A stretch of DNA of 42,249 nt from Fervidicola ferrireducens (GTDB lineage: Bacteria > Bacillota > Thermosediminibacteria > Thermosediminibacterales > Thermosediminibacteraceae). Positions 19,330 through 28,175 of the stretch are shown piece after piece. The stretch covers positions 1-42,249 of the forward strand of contig NZ_LOED01000020.1 in NCBI RefSeq assembly GCF_001562425.1, read 5' to 3'. The notes below the pieces were generated by a model. That model was not told the DNA's origin. It ran no database searches and was given only the letters and a program-made list of their open reading frames with translations. Every line of letters starts with the position of its first letter. Positions within the stretch are counted from its first letter, which is position 1. Position numbers and translations under genes: made by a program.

Positions 19330-20715
19330 ATGGATTATGAAAAGGATACCATCGCCGCTATTTCCACCCCTTTGGGAGAGGGCGGAATAGGGATAATAAG
19401 GATAAGTGGGGACGATGCTTTCCGCATAGCGGACAAAATATTCGTTCCGAGAAAGATAAAGCCAGGTGAGATGAAGCCCAGGACTCTGTACCTGGGAGAC
19501 ATTATCGACCCGGAAACCAAAGATACGATTGACGAGGTACTTGTTGTAAAATACAAAGCTCCGCATACCTACACAAGGGAAGATATGGTGGAAATAAACA
19601 GCCACGGAGGGTTTACCGTACAAAGCAGAATTCTGGAAGTGGTTTTGTCTTGCGGGGCTAGAATGGCACAGCCCGGTGAATTTACGAAAAGGGCCTTTTT
19701 AAACGGAAGGATAGACCTTTCCCAAGCTGAAGCGGTAATTGACGTGATTCGCGCTAAAACCGAAAGAGCTTTAAAAGTAGCTATGGACCAGCTAAGAGGG
19801 GGTTTATCAAACCGGATAGGTGAATTGCGGCAGGATTTAATAAAAGTACTTGCTCATATAGAGGCCAGTATAGATTTTCCCGAAGATGATATACCTGGTT
19901 TGGATTCAGCAACGATTGCAATGGAAGTAAAGGATTTGAGAGAGAAACTGGAAGAAATTTTAAGAAAATCGAAAGCCGGGAAGATAGTGAGGGAAGGATT
20001 ATCAACGGTGATTTTGGGGAGGCCTAATGTGGGCAAATCTTCGCTTTTGAATTCTCTTTTGCGGGAAAAAAGAGCGATAGTTACGGACATTCCCGGCACG
20101 ACGAGAGACATTATCGAAGAGTATATAAACATAAAAGGAATTCCGGTAAAAATCATCGATACTGCAGGAATAAGAGAGACCCTGGATGAGGTTGAAAAAA
20201 TAGGAGTAAAAAAAGCTCTGGAATACCTTGAAAAAGCAGAACTTGTGCTCCTGATGTTTGATGCATCCGAGGAGTTAAAAAAAGAAGATCTGGATATTGT
20301 CGAACTTGTCAAGGATAAATTTGTAATATTGGTGGTTAACAAGGTGGACCTGCCGGAAAAGATAGACATGGAGAAATTGGAAAAAACTTTTCCGGAGAGG
20401 AAGATAATAAGGATATCTGCCCTTAAGGAAGAAGGGATTGAGGAGTTAAAAGAAGCCATATTCCAGGCGGTGACAAAAGAGATAGGTTCTTTGGATGAAG
20501 GGGTTATGGTTACCAGGGCAAGACACAGCCAGGCCATACAAAAAGCCGTGGATGCTCTGAAAAGGGCTGAAGGGGCTTTAAAGGAATCAATTCCCATGGA
20601 AGTAGTTGCTATGGAAGTGAGGGAAGCCTTAGAGTTTTTGGGAGAAATAACAGGAGACAACGTAGGTGAAGATGTGATTAAGGCTATATTTGAAAATTTC
20701 TGCATCGGAAAATGA
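19330..20715 (+). CDS. mnmE: tRNA modification GTPase MnmE (TrmE)
   Basis: MnmE, with MnmG, forms the 5-carboxymethylaminomethyl group on U34 of certain tRNAs. The 461-residue protein has an N-terminal tetrahydrofolate-binding domain ([22 protein letters not shown]), a GTPase domain with [16 protein letters not shown] and NKVD motifs, and the invariant C-terminal FCIGK. GGGGGAGA precedes the ATG. The gene abuts mnmG, its functional partner. Confidence 0.97.
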   Translation: MDYEKDTIAAISTPLGEGGIGIIRISGDDAFRIADKIFVPRKIKPGEMKPRTLYLGDIIDPETKDTIDEVLVVKYKAPHTYTREDMVEINSHGGFTVQSRILEVVLSCGARMAQPGEFTKRAFLNGRIDLSQAEAVIDVIRAKTERALKVAMDQLRGGLSNRIGELRQDLIKVLAHIEASIDFPEDDIPGLDSATIAMEVKDLREKLEEILRKSKAGKIVREGLSTVILGRPNVGKSSLLNSLLREKRAIVTDIPGTTRDIIEEYINIKGIPVKIIDTAGIRETLDEVEKIGVKKALEYLEKAELVLLMFDASEELKKEDLDIVELVKDKFVILVVNKVDLPEKIDMEKLEKTFPERKIIRISALKEEGIEELKEAIFQAVTKEIGSLDEGVMVTRARHSQAIQKAVDALKRAEGALKESIPMEVVAMEVREALEFLGEITGDNVGEDVIKAIFENFCIGK

Positions 20716-20726
20716 GGGTGGTGAGC

Positions 20727-22616
20727 ATGGAGTACACTGCGGGCTATTACGATGTTGCCGTTGTCGGAGCTGGCCACGCCGGATGCGAAGCTGCACTGGC
20801 CGCTGCCAGGTTAGGATTGAAAACTGTCGTGTTTTCGTTAAACCTGGACAGCATAGCCATGATGCCTTGCAACCCTTCTATAGGAGGGCCTGCTAAAGGT
20901 CACCTGGTGAGAGAAATAGATGCCTTGGGCGGGGAGATGGCCAAAAACATCGATAAAACGCTGATTCAGATGAGGCTGCTGAACACGAAAAAGGGGCCTG
21001 CGGTGAGGGCTTTAAGGGCGCAGGCTGATAAGAAAGCTTATCAATTTTCCATGAAGCACACTTTAGAAAGACAAAAGAACCTCGATATAGTTCAGGCTGA
21101 AGTGACAAAAATCCTGGTTGAAGGCACCAGGGTTAAGGGCGTGGTTACGAAGACGGGCGGTATATTTTACGCAAAGGCCGTTATATTGACAACAGGTGTG
21201 TATTTGAGGGGAAGGATTGTGATCGGGGATGTGAGCTACAGCGGTGGACCTAACGGACTTTTCCCGGCGAACGAACTTTCGAAATGTTTGGAGGACCTCG
21301 GATTCGAATTGGGGAGGTTTAAGACTGGGACACCCCCTAGGATTCACAGAGATTCCGTTGATTTTTCAAAAATGATTGAACAGCCGGGCGATGAAGTTAT
21401 AATACCTTTTTCGTATGAGACGGAACGGATTGAAAGGCCTCAGGTTTCATGCTGGCTCACTTATACCAACGAAAAAACGCACGAAATAATCAGAAAGAAC
21501 TTACACAGAGCGCCGCTTTACACAGGACAGATAACCGGTGTGGGTCCCCGTTATTGTCCGAGTATTGAAGTGAAAATAGTAAATTTCCCCGAAAAAGAAT
21601 CCCATCAGGTTTTCGTAGAGCCGGAAGGGCTGAACACTTGTGAGATGTACCTGCAGGGAGTTTCAACCAGCCTCCCCGAAGATGTTCAGCTAGAAATTTT
21701 GAAGACGATAAAGGGACTTGAGAATGTTAAAATGATGCGCCCGGGATACGCCATAGAATACGATTACGTTGTGCCAACGCAGTTAAAGCTCACTCTGGAG
21801 ACAAAGGAAATCGAAGGGCTATACATGGCAGGGCAGATAAACGGGACTTCCGGTTATGAAGAGGCGGCGGCCCAAGGATTGGTGGCGGGTATCAATGCGG
21901 CATTGAAAATAAAAGAAAAAGAGCCGCTCATATTGAAGAGGTCCGATGCATATATAGGAGTGTTGATAGATGACCTCGTGACTAAAGGGACTGATGAACC
22001 TTACAGGATGCTGACATCGCGAGCCGAATACAGGCTTTTGTTGAGGCACGATAATGCCGATATGAGATTGACGGATATAGGTTACAAAGTGGGTTTGATA
22101 AGCGACGAGAGATATCAAAAGTTCCTTATAAAAAAGAGAATGATTGAAGAGGAGATCGAAAGATTGAGATCCACCAAAGTAACGCCGACTTTTGAAGTGA
22201 ATTCGGCGTTGGAAGAAATAGGTTCGTCACCTCTGACGACACCAGCGACTCTGGAAGACCTTTTGAAGCGCCCGGAGATAAATTATGAGTTATTAAAAGT
22301 GTTAGACAGAGAAAGACCCGAACTACCTGAAGAAGTGATAGAACAGGTTGAGATAATGATAGCCTATGATGGATATATAAAGAGGCAATTGAAGCAGGTG
22401 GAGAACTTTAAAAAGATGGAAAACAAAAAAATACCGGACGACATAGATTACGATAAGATATACGGTCTCAGAACTGAAGCAAAGGAAAAATTGAAAAAGA
22501 TAAGACCTGAATCTATCGGACAGGCGTCAAGGATTTCGGGAGTCAATCCTGCGGATATTACCATTTTGTTGATATATCTGGAAACCGAACGAAAGAGGCG
22601 GAAGGATGAAAAATAA
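20727..22616 (+). CDS. mnmG: tRNA uridine-5-carboxymethylaminomethyl modification enzyme MnmG (GidA)
   Basis: MnmG is the FAD-dependent partner of MnmE. The protein begins with the dinucleotide-binding motif [23 protein letters not shown] and has the family patterns [21 protein letters not shown] and [15 protein letters not shown]. The start is set at the ATG at 20727 (629 residues, normal length), preceded by GAGGGTGGTG. An ATG at 20712 overlaps the mnmE stop but has no ribosome binding site. Its end overlaps rsmG by 11 bp. Confidence 0.96.
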   Translation: MEYTAGYYDVAVVGAGHAGCEAALAAARLGLKTVVFSLNLDSIAMMPCNPSIGGPAKGHLVREIDALGGEMAKNIDKTLIQMRLLNTKKGPAVRALRAQADKKAYQFSMKHTLERQKNLDIVQAEVTKILVEGTRVKGVVTKTGGIFYAKAVILTTGVYLRGRIVIGDVSYSGGPNGLFPANELSKCLEDLGFELGRFKTGTPPRIHRDSVDFSKMIEQPGDEVIIPFSYETERIERPQVSCWLTYTNEKTHEIIRKNLHRAPLYTGQITGVGPRYCPSIEVKIVNFPEKESHQVFVEPEGLNTCEMYLQGVSTSLPEDVQLEILKTIKGLENVKMMRPGYAIEYDYVVPTQLKLTLETKEIEGLYMAGQINGTSGYEEAAAQGLVAGINAALKIKEKEPLILKRSDAYIGVLIDDLVTKGTDEPYRMLTSRAEYRLLLRHDNADMRLTDIGYKVGLISDERYQKFLIKKRMIEEEIERLRSTKVTPTFEVNSALEEIGSSPLTTPATLEDLLKRPEINYELLKVLDRERPELPEEVIEQVEIMIAYDGYIKRQLKQVENFKKMENKKIPDDIDYDKIYGLRTEAKEKLKKIRPESIGQASRISGVNPADITILLIYLETERKRRKDEK

Positions 22617-23328
22617 CTTTGAAGAAAAATTGATAGAACTGGCTAAGAAAATTGATATTGAAATTGAAGAACATGATGCTGTTTTATACGGACTTTATAA
22701 AAAAGAAATTGAAAAATGGAGCAAAAAGGTCAACCTGACTTCTATAAGAGAAGACGAGGAATTTATAGTAAAGCACATTATAGATTCGTTAATGTTATTA
22801 AAAAAAATAGAAATTCCGTTTGGAGCGAGGATTATCGACGTCGGGACGGGTGCAGGATTTCCCGGAATTCCGATAAAGATTTTGAGAAAAGACATAAATG
22901 TATATTTAATGGATTCCAACAAAAAAAAGGCGGATTTTCTGGAAAATGCGATAAAAAACCTGGGATTAAAGGAAACATACGTTCTATATGGTCGGGCCGA
23001 GAATTTCGGGAAAAACCCGGAATACAGGGAGAGTTTCGATTTTGCCGTGGCAAGGGCTGTATCGGCTTTAAATGTAATTTTGGAGTTGTGCTTACCTTTT
23101 GTGAGAATTGGAGGTTTTTTTGTGGCATTAAAAGGTAAAGAACCGGAAAAAGAAATCGAGCAGGCACGAGGTGCGGTTGAAATTTTGGGTGGAAAGATTA
23201 AAGATGTAATTTATTACGAACTGCCGGGAGAAATTCAAAGAAGTATGGTAATTGTGGAAAAGATGAGAAAAACACCGGAGAAATACCCGAGACGGGAAGG
23301 GATACCCGAAAAAAAACCTCTTTCATGA
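22606..23328 (+). CDS. rsmG: 16S rRNA (guanine-N7)-methyltransferase RsmG (GidB)
   Basis: RsmG methylates G527 of 16S rRNA, using S-adenosylmethionine. The 240-residue protein has [21 protein letters not shown] near the N-terminus and the SAM-binding [17 protein letters not shown] motif, then [17 protein letters not shown]. The start lies inside mnmG. This gene completes the mnmE-mnmG-rsmG run before noc. Confidence 0.96.
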   Translation: MKNNFEEKLIELAKKIDIEIEEHDAVLYGLYKKEIEKWSKKVNLTSIREDEEFIVKHIIDSLMLLKKIEIPFGARIIDVGTGAGFPGIPIKILRKDINVYLMDSNKKKADFLENAIKNLGLKETYVLYGRAENFGKNPEYRESFDFAVARAVSALNVILELCLPFVRIGGFFVALKGKEPEKEIEQARGAVEILGGKIKDVIYYELPGEIQRSMVIVEKMRKTPEKYPRREGIPEKKPLS

Positions 23329-23389
23329 AATAATTTCCAAAGAAAGAAGGAGTTTGAAAAAGTTGTATAGAATATTACACTAAAAAACC

Positions 23390-24211
23390 ATGAGGCGGTG
23401 GTTACCTGTGTGGGGGGGAAAGAAAAGCGAAATTATTAACATCCCTGTCGATGCCATAAAGCCGAATCCGTATCAGCCGAGAAAAAATTTCGACGATGAA
23501 TCTTTAAAGGAACTTACGGATTCGATAAGGATTTACGGAGTGCTGCAGCCCATAGTGGTAAGAAGAATGGGGAAAAACGAGTACGAATTGATCGCCGGTG
23601 AGAGAAGGTGGAGGGCATGCCAGCAAGCGGGGTTAAAAGAAATCCCCGCCATCGTGCGGGATGTCAGAGAAACCGAATCAGCTATAATGGCATTGATTGA
23701 AAATTTGCAGCGGGAAAACTTGAATTTTATAGAAGAGGCGGAAGGTTATCGGCAACTGATGGACGAGCACGGACTTACGCAGGAGCAGCTGGCGGAAAGG
23801 TTGGGCAAAAGCCAGTCAACCATAGCCAATAAGATAAGGATTTTAAAGATGCCGGAGGATATTTTAAAAATTATTTCCCAGGAAAATTTGACCGAAAGGC
23901 ACGCGCGGGCCTTGCTGAAGCTGCCGGAAGAAAGCCTTCAAAGAGAAGTGCTGAAAAAAGTGGTAGAAAAAAGATTAAACGTAAGACAGACCGAAGAACT
24001 GGTGGAAAAAACTCTACAGAGACTGGAAGCCCGAGAGGATAGCTCACGGCGAAAGCGGACATTGAAGGTTGCCATAAAAGATATAAGAATTTTTATTAAC
24101 TCTGTTAAAAAACTGGTGAGCAATATAAAAGAAACTGGATATAAAGCCGAATATAAGGAGTATGACAGGGGTGATTACATAGAAGTGGTGGTTCAGATCC
24201 CTAAGAGGTGA
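23390..24211 (+). CDS. noc: Nucleoid occlusion protein Noc (ParB-like)
   Basis: This ParB-family protein upstream of parA is most likely Noc, which blocks division over the chromosome. The ParB N-terminal domain has [38 protein letters not shown] and [16 protein letters not shown]; a helix-turn-helix follows (LTQEQLAERLGKSQSTIANKIR). The 273-residue length is close to Bacillus Noc. The start could also be the GTG at 23408, which has GAGGCGGTGG upstream and would give MWGGKKSE. The ATG form gives a tryptophan- and arginine-containing N-terminus, MRRWLPVWGG, which could act as a membrane-targeting helix. I could not choose between them. Confidence 0.85.
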   Translation: MRRWLPVWGGKKSEIINIPVDAIKPNPYQPRKNFDDESLKELTDSIRIYGVLQPIVVRRMGKNEYELIAGERRWRACQQAGLKEIPAIVRDVRETESAIMALIENLQRENLNFIEEAEGYRQLMDEHGLTQEQLAERLGKSQSTIANKIRILKMPEDILKIISQENLTERHARALLKLPEESLQREVLKKVVEKRLNVRQTEELVEKTLQRLEAREDSSRRKRTLKVAIKDIRIFINSVKKLVSNIKETGYKAEYKEYDRGDYIEVVVQIPKR

Positions 24212-24332
24212 TGAACCATTTTTTTATACCAAAAAGAAGGAAAAAGAGGCGGAAAAAAGAAATGTTTAAATAAGGTGAACTTGCTTTGGAAATCATCAGA
24301 GAAGTATACGGATAAAAATTTGCGGGAGTGAT

Positions 24333-25097
24333 ATGATGGCAAAGATAATCGCTATTGCCAATCAAAAAGGCGGTGTAGGAAAAACAACCACTGCTGTAAA
24401 CCTGGCAGCATGCATTGCGTCTTTCGGAAAAAAAGTTCTGCTTGTGGATATAGATCCCCAGGGAAATGCCACTAGCGGAATCGGAGTTGACAAAAACACT
24501 ACGGAAAAATCAATTTACAACGTCCTTATTGACGAAGAGAGTATAAATAATAACATAATAAAGACAAAATACGAAAACCTTTTCCTCCTTCCTTCCAATA
24601 TTCAGCTGGCCGGCGCAGAGATCGAACTGGTGATGGTGATATCGAGAGAATACAAGCTGAAAAATGCCCTTGATGAAGTAAAAGAAGAATTCGATTATAT
24701 TTTTATCGATTGTCCTCCTTCGCTAGGACTACTCACGTTAAACGCATTGACAGCGGCGGATACGGTTTTGGTTCCCATACAGTGTGAGTATTACGCTTTA
24801 GAAGGTTTAGGGCAGCTGATGAATACGATAGGATTGGTAAAAAAACACCTGAATAAAGCACTGGAAGTCGAAGGAGTACTGCTCACTATGTTCGATGCAA
24901 GGACAAACCTTTCCATCCAGGTAGTTGAAGAAGTAAAAAAATATTTTAAGGATAAAGTTTACAGAACAATAATTCCGAGAAATGTGAGATTGAGCGAGGC
25001 TCCGAGCCACGGAAAGCCCATAATAGTTTACGATTCAAAGTCAAAAGGAGCGGAAGTTTATATGGAACTTGCCAAGGAGGTGCTGGGAATTGACTAA
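24333..25097 (+). CDS. parA: Chromosome-partitioning ATPase ParA (Soj)
   Basis: ParA/Soj is a Walker-type ATPase that, with ParB, positions origins and modulates DnaA. The deviant Walker [16 protein letters not shown] lies at about 12-26, with [11 protein letters not shown] and [16 protein letters not shown] following. The 254-residue length is normal. Tandem ATG codons at 24333 and 24336 follow GGGAGTG. The end overlaps parB by 8 bp. Confidence 0.95.
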   Translation: MMAKIIAIANQKGGVGKTTTAVNLAACIASFGKKVLLVDIDPQGNATSGIGVDKNTTEKSIYNVLIDEESINNNIIKTKYENLFLLPSNIQLAGAEIELVMVISREYKLKNALDEVKEEFDYIFIDCPPSLGLLTLNALTAADTVLVPIQCEYYALEGLGQLMNTIGLVKKHLNKALEVEGVLLTMFDARTNLSIQVVEEVKKYFKDKVYRTIIPRNVRLSEAPSHGKPIIVYDSKSKGAEVYMELAKEVLGID

Positions 25098-25941
25098 AAA
25101 AGGTCTCGGAAAAGGTTTGGGAGCTCTAATTCCGATGATAGAAGAAAAAGATGAAAAAAACATACAGGAAATTGACATAGATGAAATTAAACCGAACGAA
25201 AGGCAGCCACGAAAAGCATTTGATGAAGAAAAGATAAAAGAGCTGGCTTCATCAATAAAAGAACACGGCGTTCTTCAGCCAGTAATTCTGCGAAAGATAA
25301 AAAGCGGATACGAACTGGTTGCTGGAGAGAGGCGCTGGAGAGCTGCCAAGCTGGCGGGAGTTAAAAAAATTCCGGCGGTGGTAAAGAACCTGACGGATGC
25401 AGAAGTAATGCAAATTGCATTAATAGAAAACTTGCAAAGAGAAGACCTAACGCCGTTGGAAGAAGCGATGGCATATAAAAGGTTGATGGAAGAATTCGGA
25501 ATGACTCAGGAGGAACTGGCATCTAGAATCGGGAAAAGCCGCTCACAGATTGCCAATACGGTGAGGCTTTTAAATCTTGAAGCCGAAATCCAGGAGATGA
25601 TAAACCAGGGGAAAATAACGGCAGGCCACGCCCGGGCACTTTTATCGGTGGAAGACCCTAAAGAAAGGATAAAAATAGCAAAAAAGATTGCTGAAGAAAA
25701 CATTTCGGTAAGGGAGACGGAAGAGTTAACAAAAACATTATCATTAAAATCCGGGAAGAGAGCGAAAAAAAATCAGGAAGAGGAAATAAATCCAGCGCTA
25801 ATACATGTAACAGAGCAACTCCAGAGAGCTTTGGGCACTAAGGTGAGAATTAAGGGCAGCGAAAGAAGGGGAAAAATAGAAATTGATTTTTATTCTGAAG
25901 ATGACCTAGAAAGGATATTAGAAGTAATAGTAGGTTGTTAG
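25090..25941 (+). CDS. parB: Chromosome-partitioning protein ParB (Spo0J)
   Basis: ParB binds parS and spreads as a CTP-dependent clamp. The 283-residue protein has [13 protein letters not shown], the CTP-binding [12 protein letters not shown] and [14 protein letters not shown] motifs, and a helix-turn-helix ([24 protein letters not shown]). The start is set at a TTG at 25090 inside the end of parA, with AAGGAGG 9 nt upstream; a longer frame from 25069 begins inside parA without support. A perfect parS lies 16 bp after the stop. Confidence 0.95.
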   Translation: MTKKGLGKGLGALIPMIEEKDEKNIQEIDIDEIKPNERQPRKAFDEEKIKELASSIKEHGVLQPVILRKIKSGYELVAGERRWRAAKLAGVKKIPAVVKNLTDAEVMQIALIENLQREDLTPLEEAMAYKRLMEEFGMTQEELASRIGKSRSQIANTVRLLNLEAEIQEMINQGKITAGHARALLSVEDPKERIKIAKKIAEENISVRETEELTKTLSLKSGKRAKKNQEEEINPALIHVTEQLQRALGTKVRIKGSERRGKIEIDFYSEDDLERILEVIVGC

Positions 25942-25956
25942 ATTTTTAAAAGTGAG

Positions 25957-25972
25957 TGTTTCACGTGAAACA
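25957..25972 (+). other. parS: parS centromere site
   Basis: TGTTTCACGTGAAACA is an exact 16-bp palindrome matching the Bacillota parS consensus. It lies just after parB and about 30 bp before the ribosome binding site of the next (broken) gene, so bound ParB would also sit over that gene's promoter region. Confidence 0.97.
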
Positions 25973-26002
25973 TTCTATTCCGTTTTTGGAGGGGAAATTT
26001 TT

Positions 26003-26222
26003 ATGATAAGCGTAGGAATCGTGGGAGCGGGTAAAGGGGGTACGGCTATTTGCGGTCCAAACCAATCTCCTCGGCCTGAACGCGGCTATAGAGGCTGCGA
26101 GGGCCGGCGACTATGGAAGGGGATTTTCCGTGGTGGCGGGAGAAGTCAGAAAGATGTCCACCGATAGCGCAAAAGCAGCCGAACAGATAGGGGAGATTTT
26201 AAGCAACATAGAAAAATCTGTA
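26003..26222 (+). pseudogene. Chemoreceptor-type gene remnant, internally deleted and interrupted
   Basis: The start is intact: GGAGGGG, then ATG and [16 protein letters not shown], which resembles a nucleotide-binding N-terminus. After about 16 codons the frame is lost. In another frame from about 26052 the sequence reads [40 protein letters not shown] and [12 protein letters not shown], the conserved hairpin tip of methyl-accepting chemotaxis proteins. The middle of the gene therefore appears deleted with a frame change. The IscB element then interrupts it at 26223. A possible tail (AEMIQILIDFSSQK then stop, ending at 27950) lies beyond the element. The original protein, a fusion of a nucleotide-binding domain and an MCP signalling domain, is inferred. 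Confidence 0.85.
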
Positions 26223-26522
26223 GGTCAACTACCACCCGTCTGTAGAGGCGGTGGCTTGCAAAAGCCATAGTTGACCAGCCTAAGGAACTGACTCGAAGGA
26301 CAAGGGGATGATGTTCCTACGTTATCCCTGTCAGGGCACTCTGGGGTGCGTCCCAAGCTCCAGACACTGCCGTGCAGGCTTAAACAGTCCTGAGTGGTAG
26401 GGACAGTGGCCTGCACACAACAAGCAGGGATAACATTGGCGATGGGAGATGCAGACATAGTCCAGTCTGCACGTCACCCAGTAGGGTTTTAACCCGCTGG
26501 AGAAAGGAGGAAAACTTCAAAA
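26207..26522 (+). ncRNA. omega-RNA (HEARO) of IscB with candidate 5' guide
   Basis: The 300 nt before iscB are rich in long-range pairings. GGTCAACTA 26223-26231 pairs with TAGTTGACC 26268-26276, and AGGAAC 26283-26288 with GTTCCT 26313-26318. GTTATCCCTG 26321-26330 pairs with CAGGGATAAC 26425-26434, enclosing GTGCAGGC 26372-26379 with GCCTGCAC 26409-26416. Next come TGCAGAC 26450-26456 with GTCTGCA 26465-26471, and CCAG-GGG/CCC-CTGG at 26478-26500. The RNA runs into the iscB ribosome binding site (AAGGAGG, 26504-26510), as in known HEARO RNAs. In this family the guide lies just 5' of the first stem; that would be the 16 nt CATAGAAAAATCTGTA (26207-26222), from the host MCP gene. Exact ends are inferred. 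Confidence 0.85.
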
Positions 26523-27854
26523 ATGGTGTTTGTACTGAACAAAGACAAAACTCTTCTGGCACCATGTCACGAAGCTGTAGCAAGAAGATTGCTTAAACAA
26601 GGAAAAGCAGTAGTTTCTAAAATCTATCCTTTCACTATAAGACTTAAAGAACAGAAAGATACATCAACGTTCAGACCAAATTACAGACTCAAAATAGACT
26701 ATGGGAGCAGACACACAGGAATTGTTATATTGAAGAACGATTGCGAAGTGGTTTTTATGATGCAGATACATCACAGAACAGATGTGAAAGAAAACATGGA
26801 CAGGAGACGTGCATTTCGACGCAGCAGAAGAAATAGAAAAACAAGATACAGAAAGCCAAGGTTTTTGAATAGGAAGAAAAATGAAAGCTGGCTGCCACCT
26901 ATATTACAAAGTAGAGTAGAAAATATCAAAACATGGGTAAGAAGACTTTGTGAGTTATGTCCTATTACTGCAATTTCCTATGAAAATACTAAATTTGATA
27001 CACAAAAGCTGAGAAATCCAGAAATTTCAGGCATAGAATATCAGCAGGGGACCCTGCAAGGATACGAAGTAAGAGAATATCTTCTTGAAAAATTCGGCAG
27101 GAAATGTGTTTATTGTGGTGCTACAAACGTTCCACTTGAAATTGAACACGTTATTCCAAAGTCAAGGGGTGGAACAGACAGGATAGATAATCTTGTTATA
27201 GCTTGCCATGAGTGCAATCAGAAGAAAGGGAATAAAACAGCAGAAGAATTTGGATACCCTGAAATCCAGAAGCTTGTCAAAGAATCGCTAAAGGACTGTG
27301 CGATAGTTAACGCTACCAGATGGAGAATATACGAGGTTTTGATAGAAACCGGTCTGCCAGTAGAATGTGGAAGTGGTGCGTTGACAAAAATGAACAGAAT
27401 GAAGTTAGGATTACCTAAGGACCACCATTTTGATGCTGTATGTGTAGGGCATTCAACTCCCGATAGGATTTGGTTTAGAACTAGAACGATATTGCACGTA
27501 ATAGCAAAAGGTAGAGGGACAAGACAAATTGCTAATGTAGATAAAAATGGTTTTTCACGTGGGTATAGAGCAAGACAGAAACTATTCTATGGTTTTCAGA
27601 CAGGCGATATGGTAAAGGCAGTTGTTCCAAAAGGCAAGTATAAAGGAACATGGATAGGAACAATAGCGTGCAGGAAGAATGGATATTTTGATATAAAGGA
27701 CAAGACTGGGGAAAGAATTGCTCAGGGTATATCTCATAAATACTGCAAAATAATTCGGCGGTTTGATGGGTATTGCTATGAATTAGAGCAAACAAAAATT
27801 AACGGCACATTTCCTCTCCAACCTGCAGAGGTTGGAGAGGAAATGTGCCAGTAG
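26523..27854 (+). CDS. iscB: RNA-guided endonuclease IscB
   Basis: IscB is the RNA-guided nuclease ancestor of Cas9, using an omega-RNA to cut double-stranded DNA. The 443-residue protein has an N-terminal PLMP-type domain (LLAPCHEAVARRLLKQGKA, 11-29), RuvC-I with Asp59 in LKIDYGSRHTG, and an arginine-rich bridge helix at 94-115. RuvC-II has Glu154 in ISYENTKFD. The HNH domain lies at about 190-245, with CVYC, His209 in EIEHVIPKSRGG, Asn223 and CHEC. RuvC-III has Asp304 in KDHHFDAV. The C-terminal target-adjacent-motif domain lies at about 330-425. All nuclease residues are present, so it looks functional. The last codons form one arm of a long inverted repeat. Confidence 0.94.
   Translation: MVFVLNKDKTLLAPCHEAVARRLLKQGKAVVSKIYPFTIRLKEQKDTSTFRPNYRLKIDYGSRHTGIVILKNDCEVVFMMQIHHRTDVKENMDRRRAFRRSRRNRKTRYRKPRFLNRKKNESWLPPILQSRVENIKTWVRRLCELCPITAISYENTKFDTQKLRNPEISGIEYQQGTLQGYEVREYLLEKFGRKCVYCGATNVPLEIEHVIPKSRGGTDRIDNLVIACHECNQKKGNKTAEEFGYPEIQKLVKESLKDCAIVNATRWRIYEVLIETGLPVECGSGALTKMNRMKLGLPKDHHFDAVCVGHSTPDRIWFRTRTILHVIAKGRGTRQIANVDKNGFSRGYRARQKLFYGFQTGDMVKAVVPKGKYKGTWIGTIACRKNGYFDIKDKTGERIAQGISHKYCKIIRRFDGYCYELEQTKINGTFPLQPAEVGEEMCQ
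27804..27849 (+). repeat. Perfect 21-bp inverted repeat at the 3' end of iscB
   Basis: Bases 27804-27824 and 27829-27849 are exact reverse complements around a GCAG loop. The hairpin lies inside the last codons of iscB, with the stop at 27852-27854. There is no T-run after it. It may mark the element's right-end region or stabilise the transcript. Confidence 0.9.
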
Positions 27855-27927
27855 CGCGATAAACGGGATACTGGAGACCAGCTAGGTTGCTGGCAGATTG
27901 GCCGCGCTGAAATGATTCAAATTCTTA

Positions 27928-27956
27928 TTGATTTTTCAAGTCAAAAATAATATAAT
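27928..27956 (+). promoter_or_regulatory. Promoter of hydG
   Basis: TTGATT (27928-27933) and TATAAT (27951-27956) are 17 bp apart. Transcription would begin near 27963, giving a leader of about 210 nt before hydG. The promoter overlaps the remnant MCP tail. Confidence 0.75.
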
Positions 27957-28057
27957 TTTTTGCTGAAAAGAATGTAATATACCGTAAGCAGCCCTGACGC
28001 AAGGGGAGTCCTGAGCGAAGGGGGGAAGGCGCAAAAAGGGAGTGCTTATTTTTCGCT

Positions 28058-28083
28058 GCTTTTCCTCCGGGAAAAGCTTTTTT
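28058..28083 (+). terminator. Intrinsic terminator in the hydG leader (first)
   Basis: GCTTTTCC and GGAAAAGC pair perfectly around TCCG and are followed by six T. It lies directly after the structured domain and 92 bp before the hydG start. Confidence 0.85.
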
Positions 28084-28093
28084 ATTTTCCTAT

Positions 28094-28129
28094 TTCCACC
28101 GAGAAATTTACGGTTACGGTGGAATTTTT
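28094..28129 (+). terminator. Terminator-like hairpin in the hydG leader (second)
   Basis: TTCCACCG (28094-28101) and CGGTGGAA (28117-28124) pair around a 15-nt loop and are followed by TTTTT. It lies 46 bp before hydG and after the first terminator, so two stop signals stand in series. Confidence 0.7.
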
Positions 28130-28175
28130 AAAAGATAAAACTCGTGATGATTTTCACTAAAAGGGAGAGGATATT

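Larger units (their letters stand above)
26223..27910 (+). mobile_element. IscB/HEARO element (right end approximate)
   Basis: The left edge is the first base of the conserved RNA stem GGTCAACTA at 26223, placed inside the MCP-type sequence. The element holds the omega-RNA, the iscB gene and a long inverted repeat. No TnpA (Y1) transposase gene accompanies it, so it is either non-autonomous or mobilised in trans. The right end is not defined; I put it before GCTGAAATG at about 27907, where a plausible MCP tail resumes. Confidence 0.7.
27963..28175 (+). promoter_or_regulatory. Structured hydG leader RNA, candidate riboswitch of unknown class
   Basis: A closing stem pairs GTAAGCA (27984-27990) with TGCTTAT (28043-28049). 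Inside lie two near-identical 14-mers, CCTGACGCAAGGGG (27993-28006) and CCTGAGCGAAGGGG (28010-28023), each able to fold as a CCT/AGG mini-hairpin, then GGGAAGGCGC and AAAAAGGGAG. A terminator follows at 28058-28083 and a second terminator-like hairpin at 28094-28129, then hydG at 28176. The layout of promoter, compact domain, terminator and gene is that of a transcription-attenuating riboswitch. It does not fit the TPP, SAM, cobalamin, FMN, glycine, c-di-GMP, c-di-AMP, THF, Moco or NiCo patterns I know. Function and ligand are unknown. This entry also covers the gene-free stretch between iscB and hydG. Confidence 0.6.

Noticed and set aside
19854-20777. 307-codon minus-strand frame opposite mnmE
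   Set aside because: Serine-rich antisense shadow of mnmE; no start signal and no family resemblance.
27550-27566. Half parS-like TTTTTCACGTGGG inside iscB
   Set aside because: Only one half matches the parS palindrome; it lies in coding sequence and is most likely chance.
27984-28049. c-di-GMP-I or cobalamin riboswitch before hydG
   Set aside because: A few words such as GACGCAA are similar, but the conserved cores of those classes are not present.
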